Assembly (NCBI GenBank): GCA_036245525.1
Contig: BTPG01000004.1
Coordinates: 236,260,329-236,324,328, forward strand
Length of the DNA stretch: 64,000 nt
Source of the DNA: Semisulcospira habei
Taxonomy: Eukaryota; Mollusca; Gastropoda; Semisulcospiridae
Direction: 5' to 3'
The notes under the pieces: generated by a model
The model's input: the letters and a program-made list of their open reading frames with translations, nothing else
Databases searched by the model: none
Told to the model about the DNA's origin: nothing
Shown: piece by piece, positions 55,320 to 64,000 of the stretch
Layout of the letters: every line of letters starts with the position of its first letter
Position numbering within the stretch: position 1 is the stretch's first letter
Made by a program: the position numbers and the translations under genes

Positions 55320-56884
55320 ATTCAAGACCGATATCTTCAAGTCCGCCATCGTCCGTCCTCTTCTAAAAAAAACACAACCTCGACCCAAACGAACTCAAGA
55401 ACTATCGCCCAGTCTCCAATCTCTCTTTCCTGTCCAAGCTTCTTGAGAAGGTCGTTCTCAACCAGCTCAACCTCCACCTCACCGACATCAACCTCCTCAG
55501 TCCCTTCCAGTCTGCATATCGCAAACATCACAGCACTGAAACAGCCCTTCTACATATCTTAAACGACCTGCTTCTCTCCACCGACTCGGGCAACATCTCC
55601 CTTCTTACGCTACTCGATCTCTCTGCCGCCTTCGACACTATAGACCACTCTATCCTCCTCCACCGCCTTCACCACTCCTTTGGCATCACTGACTCTGCTC
55701 ACTCCTGGTTTCTCTCCTACCTCTCCGACAGACAGCAGTCCGTCACCATCAACGGCGTCTCTTCCAACCCAGTCACGCTCTCCTTTTCACACTCTACACC
55801 TCTCCTCTGTCCAACATCATCCAGTCTCACCACATACACCACCACCTCTACGCTGACGACTCACAACTGCTAGACAAAGACAAACTCGACAACACTCAGT
55901 CACTACTGACTCGCACGGCTGACTGCTACGAAGACGTGAAAAACTGGATGACAGCAAACAAGCTTAAACTGAATGACAACAAAACGGAAGCCATGCTGGT
56001 AGGCACTCGCCAGAAACTCTCCCAGGTTCCTCCCTCTCTCCACCTTCAACACGATAGCACCCCCATCTCCCTCTCTGACTCGGCCAAGAACCTCGGCGTC
56101 ATCCTCGATTCCTCTCTGTCCATGACCAGCTTCGTCTCCGCCACGGCCCAGGCATGCTATTTCCACCTCCGCCGCATCAGTCAGATCAGAAAATACCTCA
56201 CTACCTAAGCTGTCACCAAACTTGCTGTCTCTCTCATCTTATCTCGCATCGACTACTGCAACTCTCTCCTTTCCGGCCTCCCTCACTCCACCACTTTCAC
56301 TCTCCAACGCGTCCAGAACAACGCTGCCCGCCTCGTCCTCAGAAAGAAAAAATCCGACCACATCACTCCCCTGCTCAAACTCCTTCACTGCCCCCCCCCC
56401 CCCCATCCCCCAACGCATCCAATACAAAATTCTGTCTCTCTGTTACAAATCCCTGAACAACTGCGCTCCTGCCTATCTCTCCAACTTACTTCACCCCTAC
56501 ACACCTTCCCGCTCCCTCCCCTCTGCCTCCGACCCTCTCCGCCTCCACATTCCTCGCACCAAACTCAACACTTTCGGCCCCCGCTCCTTCTCCGTCTACG
56601 GTCCATCCACCTGGAAACCTCTCCCACTCTCTCTCCGTCAGAAACACTCTCTCTCCTCCTTCCAGTCCGCCATCAAAACTCACCTCTTTCAACAGTTCTA
56701 GCACTATACCACCACACTCCCCACCCCAAGCTGACTGTCGTAATGTATTTCACTACTTGTGGTACGTGAGTCTTTGTCTAAAGCGTGCGCATGCTTGCGC
56801 GAGTTGTGAGTGCGCGCTAAGAGTTATAATTATTATAAGATAAGCTCATTATAAATACCGTAATTATTATTATTATTATTATTA
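55320..56884 (+). pseudogene. CR1-like LINE RT pseudogene
   Basis: Blocks: DIFKSAIVRPLLKK (55330), LNLHLTDINLLSPFQSAYRKH, LLDLSAAFDTIDHSILLHRL (55610), LYADDSQLLDKDKLDN (55850), NWMTANKLKLNDNKTEAML (55940), [18 protein letters not shown] (56235), [19 protein letters not shown], and [17 protein letters not shown] with a stop at 56699-56701. The 3' UTR ends in ATT repeats (56863-56884). Several stops, frameshifts and a C run (56393-56404) break it. YADD is intact. It is a close relative of the copy at 60189-62485 and splits an LTR/promoter-like repeat. Confidence 0.85.
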
Positions 56885-57390
56885 ATCCAGCAACTTCGTA
56901 CAACACAACCAATCAAAATAAAATACGTAAAAAAAACTCATAAATATTAATGAAAAAAAATACACCAGAATGGTCTCCAAAAATCTGGCTGCATTTCCAG
57001 CCCCTATTTGGGGAAATCCCGGCGCGTTATGACGTCTCACAAAAGTATGGCAGACAGTTCACGACCTTGCCTACACTTTCTGGAAGTTTCACGATCTTTC
57101 GTAATACATACCGACCGGCTGCTAACTTCACGCGTACAGAAAACAACTATGAGTATTAGAGCGGCTTTAATACTGTGTTGCAAAATATTGCCGACACTTT
57201 GATGTTTACAAGTGAGGTCACTAGACAGAGCGCGACTTCGCTCGAACGTTCTAGTCTATTCTCAGCGAATCTATGCATTACAAAGATGGACCGCTATTCT
57301 CCGTGCGACTTTGCTAGAAACTTCCGGACTAATCTTAGCATATCATAAGAAAACCGATTCCGCTCTCTGCGCGAACGATAGCGAATCTTA
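56885..57390 (-). promoter_or_regulatory. LTR/promoter-like repeat (second copy), upstream half
   Basis: The reverse complement matches 25600-25954 (see that entry). In this copy the repeat is about 150 bp longer. The CR1-like LINE separates it from its TATA-containing half. Confidence 0.5.
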
Positions 57391-57720
57391 CTGAAAAGGT
57401 ACGTGATTCGTAACCATGATAGCTCAAATAAATATCGGATCGTTTCCTAGGATTAATACATGCATGATCTCACAGAAGAACACAACCACAATCGTAACAG
57501 TCGGTAGCGCTTCTTGTCACCGTGAATCCTGTAGGAATCATCGCGACAAAAAGCGCTACCGACAACCAAAGGGTTAAACCCTAATAACTAATTAATCTGA
57601 TAGTAAGGAACGACAGCAGGTTGCGCCCCCTATAGTAAGGACTAAAAATGCATGTATCACGCCTCACAATCACATTATACTCTGAAGTTGACTGACATTA
57701 TGATCGCCATGTTTGAAGTT
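57391..57720. other. Unassigned DNA with one strong hairpin
   Basis: Arms at 57500-57518 (GTCGGTAGCGCTTCTTGTC) and 57545-57563 (GACAAAAAGCGCTACCGAC) can pair with a single bulge. The loop of about 26 bp holds a smaller ATCCT/AGGAAT pair. Nothing else was recognised. Confidence 0.6.
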
Positions 57721-57965
57721 TCGTAACTTCCAGAAAGATCCTCTCTGTGAATCGAGAAAAATCTGGTCCCCAGATTGTGATGGCTCAGGTCTTACATTTC
57801 GGGATTCGTGAAAAATCTGTCTTGTCCGGAAACTGTGTTGTCTCATAACGTAATTTTTGTGATTCCTCAAAGAAACTCGTTGATCGTTCAAAAATTAAGG
57901 TCTGAAAATCGTGATGGCTCGGAGATTAAGTTCCGTGATTCGTTCAAAAATCTGGTCCCAAACTT
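57721..57965. repeat. Imperfect repeats upstream of the nuclease-like exon
   Basis: Phrases of the type GTGATGGCTC and GTGATTCGTxxAAAAATCTGG recur about every 60-120 bp. A reading frame joins this region to the next gene from 57911, but its residues have no constraint I can see. Confidence 0.45.
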
Positions 57966-58138
57966 GTGGAGGTTTGGGGGATGGGGTGTGGGGGGAAGGG
58001 TATCGGGACGCTGGGTGTCGTATTGGTACAGGCCCTCCTAGTACCCAGCATGCACTGGTCTTGGGCACATCGTCACGTGTGTGTAGAAGACATCCCCATC
58101 AGTGTTTCTGTTCCTATGTTGACAGCCATTGCTCCACG

Positions 58139-59938
58139 ATGTCCGACCCGGCAGAACGGCCAGCCAGTCGTGAGTCATCTCGAGATCCGCATGACAGTCA
58201 GCAAGGCGCCAGTTCTACACATTCACAGCGGTCACAAGGTGCCAGTTCCACACCACAAGACCAGTGGTCACCACAAGGCTGTAGTCCCAGTAAACGTCCC
58301 AAGAGGTCACCACAACAACAGCAGACACCATGTACCACGACCAGACAACAAACACAAGGTACCATGACTAGACAGCAAACACAAAGTACCACGACTAGAC
58401 AGCAAACACAAAGTACCACGACCAGACAACAAACACAAAGTATCATTTCCGGACAGCAAGATCAAGGTACCACTACCGGACAACAACAAACACAAAGTAC
58501 CAATCCGGGACAACAACAAACACAAAGTTCCAATCCGGGACAACAACAAACACAAAGTACCACTACCGGACAACAACAAACACAAAGTACCAATCCGGGA
58601 CAACAACAAACACAAAGTACCACTACCGGACAACAACAAACACAAAGTACCAATCCGGGACAACAAACACAAAGTACCAATCCAGGACAACAACAAACAC
58701 AAAGTACCAATCCGGGACAACAACAAACACAAAGTACCACTACCGGACAACAACAAACACAAAGTACCAATCCGGGACAACAACAAACACAAAGTACCAC
58801 TACCGGACAACAACAAACACAACGTTCCAATCTGGGACAACAACAAACACAAAGTACCAATCCGGGACAACAACAAATACAAAGTACCAATCCGGGACAA
58901 CAACAAACACAAAGTACCAATCTGGGACAACAACAAATACAAAGTACCAATCCGGGACAACAACAAACACAAAGTACCAATCTGGGACAACAACAAACAC
59001 AAAGTACCACTACCGGCCAAAAACAAACACAAAGTACCAATCCGGGACAACAACAAACACAAAGTACCAATCTGGGACAACAACAAACACAAAGTACCAA
59101 TCCGGGACAACAACAAACACAACGTACCAATCCGGGACAACAACAAACACAAAGTACCAATCCGGGACAACAACAACAAGTAGCGGCGGCCGAAACCTAC
59201 TGGCGTCAGTCTACACGTGACTGGTATCCCAACCTGCACGGCCAAACCTACTACATGCCCCCGAGTTACTTCAACAGAGTGCCATACGACGTGCAGACTG
59301 TGGCCGGTCAGTTGGTTCTTGTTCCACATAAGGCATCAGATCAGCCTCACCAGGTGCCCATAGACTTTAATCCCAGTGGCCCTCCCCCAGTGGCCGCACC
59401 TCTAGCATCCCGAGTGTGGCCTGATCAGCCCGTCCCCCCGGGTCTGCTGCCTGTCGTTTATGACGCTGATGCCAGGGATGACGGCGCCATGCAGCAGGTG
59501 CTGGACTGCATCCGGGACCTGGCCAAGAGGGAGAGATTGGTGATGCTGGTGTTGTCGCAGCTAGAGTTCAGGAAATACCTGGACAAGCAAGTCGATCCGA
59601 TCACCGCTGCAGCAATCCGCTTGTTCCCACGAGCTGCAACACTGCGGCCTAACTATGGAGATGGTGACTTTGACGTGTTGATGGTTAACGAACAATATGG
59701 CCTGATAGTAGGAGAAGTGAAGTCAGTGGGAGCAGACGCCAGCAAGATCCCGGACCTAGACAAGGCGGTGGTGAAAACTGTTGTGAGAGCTGTTAAACAG
59801 ATGAACAAGCAGGGTACTGTGATGAGGCATCTGGTGTCGGACCTGCCGCCTGTCAGAGTCACGAAGACGTTGATGTTGCCATATATCACGTCCACACAGC
59901 TGTTACAAGCTCTGAGTACCGACCCTCAGGTACAGCAG
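58139..59938 (+). CDS. PD-(D/E)XK nuclease-like exon with Gln-rich repeats
   Basis: The open frame reaches up to 57911, but I choose the ATG at 58139 (MSDPAERPASRESS), where a hydrophilic N-terminus begins. It has exactly 600 codons to a donor CAG|GTGAGA at 59938. Residues about 65-345 are QQQTQSTNPG-type repeats. Residues 346-600 are a globular domain: YWRQSTRDWYPNLHGQTYY, then AMQQVLDCIRDLAKRE, and GDGDFDVLMVNEQYGLIVGE followed by VK. Asp510/Asp512 and Glu526-x-Lys528 fit a PD-(D/E)XK (NERD-like) nuclease core. The end (LMLPYITSTQLLQALSTDPQ) recalls uncharacterised mollusc proteins. Later exons are not visible; the intron starts with CT/CA repeats and a CR1-like LINE. Confidence 0.65.
58335..59178 (+). 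repeat. Coding minisatellite, 30-bp unit
   Basis: A few 24-bp units (CGACCAGACAACAAACACAA) are followed by about 23 units of 30 bp containing CAACAACAAACACAAAGTAC plus CAATCCGGGA, CACTACCGGA or CAATCTGGGA. The variants encode NPG, TTG and NLG. The reading frame is preserved throughout, and the variants are interspersed in blocks, which suggests unequal exchange. Confidence 0.9.
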
Positions 59939-59945
59939 GTGAGAC

Positions 59946-60188
<243 letters not shown>

Positions 60189-60189
<1 letters not shown>

Positions 60190-62485
60190 AATAATTAATA
60201 ATAATTACGGTATTTATAATGCGCTTATCTTATAATAATTATAACTCTAAGCGCGCACTCACAACTCGCGCACGCATGCGCACGCTTTAGACAACGACTC
60301 ACGTATCACAAATAGTAAAATACATTACGACAGTCAGCTTGGGGTGGGGAGTGTGGTGGTATAGTGCTAGAACTGTTGAAAGAGGTGAGTTTTGAGGGCG
60401 GACTGGAAGGAGGAGAGAGAGTGTTTCTGACGGAGAGAGAGTGAGAGAGTGTTCCAGGTGGATGGGCCGTATACTGAGAAGGAGAGGGGGCCGAAAGTGC
60501 TGAGTTTGGTGCGGGGGATGTGGAGGCGGAGAGGGTCGGAGGTGGAGCGGAGAGGAGTGTAGGGGTGAAGTAAGTTTGAGAGATAGGCAGGAGCGCAGTT
60601 GTTCAGGGATTTGTAGCAGAGAGACAGAATCTTGTATTGGATGCGTTGGGGGATGGGAAGCCAGTAAAGGAGTTTGAGCAGGGGAGTGATGTCGGATTTT
60701 TTCTTTCTGAGGACGAGGCGGGCAGCATTGTTCTGGACGCGCTGGAGAGTGAAAGTGTTGGAGTGAGGGAGGCCGGAAAGGAGAGAGTTGCAGTAGTCGA
60801 TGCGAGATAGGATGAGAAAGACAGCAAATTTGGTGGCAGCTTCGGTAGTGAGGTATTTTCTGATCTGACTGATGCGGCGGAGGTGGAAGTAGCATGCCTG
60901 GGCCGTGGCGGAGACGAAGCTGGTCATGGAAAGAGAGGAATCGAGGATAACGCCGAGGTTTTTGGCCGAGTCAGAGAGGGAGATGGGGATGCTGTCGAGT
61001 TGAAGGTGGAGAGAGGGAGGGAGCTGGGAAAGTTTCTGGCGAGTGCCTACCAGCATGGCTTCCGTTTTGTCGTCATTCAGTTTAAGCTTGTTTGCTGTCA
61101 TCCAGTTTTTCACGTCTTCGTAGCAGTCAGCCGTGCGAGTCAGTAGTGACTGAGTGTTGTCGAGTTTGTCTTTGTCTAGTAGTTGTGAGTCGTCAGCGTA
61201 GAGGTGGTGGTGTATGTGGTTAGTTAGTTAGTTATTTGGGTTTAACGCCGGTGTATGTGGTGAGACTGGATGATGTTGGACAGGGGTGAGGTGTAGAGTG
61301 TGAAAAGGACCGGGCCCAGGACGGACCCCTGTGGAACTCCTCAGGAGAGCGTGACTGGTTTGGAGGAGTCGCCGTCGATGGTGACGGACTGCTGTCTGTT
61401 GGAGAGGTAGTAGAGAAACCAGGAGTGAGCAGAGTCAGTGATGCCAAAGGAGTGGTGAAGGCGGTGGAGGAGGATAGAGTGGTCTATAGTGTCGAAGGCG
61501 GCAGAGAGGTCGAGTAGCGTAAGAAGGGAGATGTTGCCCGAGTCGGTGGAGAGAAGCAGGTCGTTTAAGATATGTAGAAGGGCTGTTTCAGTGCTGTGAT
61601 GTTTGCGATAGGCAGACTGGAAGGGACTGAAGAGGTTGTTGTCGGCGAGGTGTAGGTTAAGCTGGTTGAGAACGACCTTCTCAAGAAGCTTGGACAGGAA
61701 AGAGAGATTGGAGACTGGGCGATAGTTTTTGAGTTCGTTTGGGTCGAGGTTGTGTTTCTTGAGGAGAGGACGGACGATGGCGGACTTGAAGATATCATGG
61801 ACGGAGCCGTTCTCTAGAGACGTGTTGATGATGTCGGTAATGAATGGCAGAAGTTTTGGAAGGCCGTCCCGGTAGAGAGAAGCTGGGAGAGGGTCTAGTT
61901 CGCAGGTTTTGAAGGGCATGGACTTTATGATCTTGAGGACTTCATCCTGAGAGACGGGGCGGAAGGACGAGAGGGGAGTGCCGGAAAAGGGGGGGGGGGG
62001 GTCAGGAAGGCAAGGCGGAGAAGGCAGAGTGTCAACTGTGTTGCGCAGAGTTTGGATTTTGTCGGAAAAAATAAGTGGAAAAAGCGGACGGGAGTTCTTC
62101 TTTGCTGTTTGTGTTGGGGAGAGGAGAGTCTTTAGAAATGGCTAGGAGTGTGTTCATGGTAGCGTAGAGGGTTTTGGAATAAGTGGATTCCAGGATTTTG
62201 TTTTGAAGGTGTTTACGTTTGGAGTCGGAGATCATTCTGCAAACTTTGGATCTAGTTGTTTGGAAGATCTGTCTGTGAACGGTGAGGTCAGATGAGCGCC
62301 AGCGGCGTTGAGCTTGTCGGCGCTCGCGCTTGGCCTCAGCTATGTCGTCAGTGAGCCAGGGGGAAGGGAGTCGGTTGGGTATGGAGCAGGTGGTGACAGG
62401 TGCATGCGTGTCTTGAAGTTTTCGAAGGGAGGAGTCGAAGTGGGATGCAAGATCAGGAGAGGAGGCGGGATCCAGGAGAAGGTCG
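60189..62485 (-). pseudogene. CR1-like LINE, RT nearly complete
   Basis: From the right: pre-RT region ([32 protein letters not shown]), then MPFKTCELDPLPASLY, NYRPVSNLSFLSKLLEKV, LLDLSAAFDTIDHSILL and a TGA before [14 protein letters not shown] 29-bp insertion at 61221-61249 follows, then [45 protein letters not shown] and HLFQQF with a stop at 60367. ATT-type tail at 60189-60203. A frameshift lies near 61950-62030. The 5' side, including the endonuclease, is cut off at a CT array. Confidence 0.85.
61221..61249 (-). mobile_element. 29-bp retroposed micro-insertion with 12-bp target duplication
   Basis: GGTGTATGTGGT occurs at 61209-61220 and 61250-61261. The insert reads, on the minus strand, GGCGTTAAACCC then CTAA-type repeats, like the extreme 3' end of a SINE or LINE. 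The related LINE at 55829-55850 has the same site once, without insert. Confidence 0.8.
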
Positions 62486-62487
62486 AC

Positions 62488-63224
<737 letters not shown>

Positions 63225-63947
63225 ATGCCAAAATATAGCGTAAAAACTGCCCCACAACAAACTAATGAGTTGAGAATTGGCCACCTCAACATTTACCATT
63301 TAGTTAATAAGGTGCCAGATTTGTCTGTGTTCTTGAACACGCCCACACATTTTCATGTTTTTGGTGTCTCCGAGTCTAGGCTTAAAAGCACTATCAGGGA
63401 TAACTCCATCTCAATCCCAAACTTCTCAGTACTCCGCAGAGATGCCTCAAGCCCTCAGCACACTGGACTAGCAGTATATATACATGATTCGATAATTAGT
63501 AACGTTAAACGACGACAGGATTTAGAGTCAGCCGAAGTTGAAAGTTTATGGGTTGAGGTGAAAACATCTAAATCACCCCCAGTCCTGATTGGCTTTATTT
63601 ACAGAAATCCAGCAGCCAGCTGGGACTGGTATGATCACTTCGTAGAAATGATGGATAAAGTTAATCAAAGTAAAGATAACATTGTTCTTCTGGGCGACTT
63701 TAACATTGACCTATTTAAGCCCAAAGGGTACCACGCTGCATGGGCATCAACAACAGCCTTATTCGGTTTAAAACAATTAGTTAAAATCCCCACTAGAACC
63801 ACATCTACATCTTCAACCTTAATTGATCACATTTACGTGACAAATGACGATAAAATATCAAATGTACATGTTCCCTCCTTAGCAGTCAGCGATCATAACC
63901 CAGTATGTTGTAGCGTCTCAATGAAACTAGACAAGCAAAAAAAATAA
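63225..63947 (+). CDS. LINE endonuclease domain (APE type), N-terminal part of ORF
   Basis: 240 codons from an ATG at 63225: LRIGHLNIYHLVNKVPDL, FGVSESRLKSTI, GLAVYIHDSI, SLWVEVKT, LIGFIYRNPAASWDWYDHF, NIVLLGDFNIDLFKP, TLIDHIYVTND, VSDHNPVCCSV. These are the APE-endonuclease motifs, including the Glu (SES), GDFN and SDHNP. The frame meets a stop at 63945-63947 (an A-rich stretch where one base would matter), and similar protein (RHKTIKYRSFKHFN) continues in the sequence to the window edge. The RT would lie beyond 64000. Confidence 0.8.
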   Translation: MPKYSVKTAPQQTNELRIGHLNIYHLVNKVPDLSVFLNTPTHFHVFGVSESRLKSTIRDNSISIPNFSVLRRDASSPQHTGLAVYIHDSIISNVKRRQDLESAEVESLWVEVKTSKSPPVLIGFIYRNPAASWDWYDHFVEMMDKVNQSKDNIVLLGDFNIDLFKPKGYHAAWASTTALFGLKQLVKIPTRTTSTSSTLIDHIYVTNDDKISNVHVPSLAVSDHNPVCCSVSMKLDKQKK

Positions 63948-64000
63948 AAGACATAAAACTATAAAATATCGCTCCTTTAAACACTTTAATAAAGACGAAT

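Noticed and set aside
58335..59178. CRISPR-like array of short repeats
   Set aside because: Units are contiguous with no unique spacers, keep an open frame and lie in a eukaryotic sequence.
58307..59329. 340-codon minus-strand frame and 232-codon VCCCP-type frame
   Set aside because: They are antisense to the 30-bp coding minisatellite. The plus strand has the conserved domain and a good splice donor.

Overview
This window is eukaryotic and looks like repeat-rich non-coding DNA of a marine invertebrate. I infer a mollusc, probably a gastropod, from the mix of elements: CR1-like LINEs with ATT tails, other LINEs with C-terminal C2H2 fingers, a tyrosine-recombinase (YR) retrotransposon, Tc1 elements, and GATA, CA and CT arrays. 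No sequence here proves the species. There are no rRNA, tRNA, operon or CRISPR signals.

Only a few stretches look like host-type genes. (1) 9672-12094 (+) is a degenerate gene or domesticated element: acidic N-terminus, zinc-finger-like region, a tyrosine-recombinase-like domain with plausible catalytic spacing, and a SANT/Myb-like tail. (2) 27826-29270 (+) is a decayed member of a multicopy invertebrate family marked by an SDDTDVF motif. (3) 42692-42854 (-) is one exon of the SRRM1-type PWI domain. (4) 58139-59938 (+) is a 600-codon exon with a Gln/Thr-rich 30-bp coding minisatellite followed by a PD-(D/E)XK nuclease-like domain.

Layout. 0-1.5 kb: Tc1 copy 1. 2-5.2 kb: a minisatellite split by a 5'-truncated LINE whose 3' end runs into a GATA array, itself split by a CR1-like fragment. 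5.6-7.4 kb: a large foldback repeat. 8.4-13.2 kb: a SINE, the recombinase-like gene and palindromic TTAA-flanked MITEs. 15.2-24.5 kb: YR retrotransposon copy A, invaded by LINE copy 1, followed head-to-tail by a non-autonomous derivative that carries a SINE. 24.5-29.5 kb: a CR1-like fragment, an LTR/promoter-like repeat split by Tc1 copy 2, and the SDDTDVF pseudogene. 29.5-34.9 kb: unassigned DNA, another foldback-family copy, a LINE fragment and microsatellites. 34.9-38.8 kb: LINE copy 2. 38.8-40.5 kb: a degenerate tandem repeat. 40.7-43.3 kb: CR1-like LINE, the SRRM1-like exon and a LINE fragment. 43.3-51.5 kb: a third LINE split by a CR1-like fragment and by YR copy C. 51.5-57.5 kb: foldback, CR1-like, SINE and LINE fragments and a second LTR/promoter-like repeat split by a CR1-like LINE. 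58.1-59.9 kb: the nuclease-like exon. 60.2-62.5 kb: a CR1-like LINE. 63.2 kb to the end: the endonuclease domain of a further LINE.

The window is best read as layers of nested insertions. Several can be ordered in time because junctions, target duplications or empty sites are visible in the window itself.
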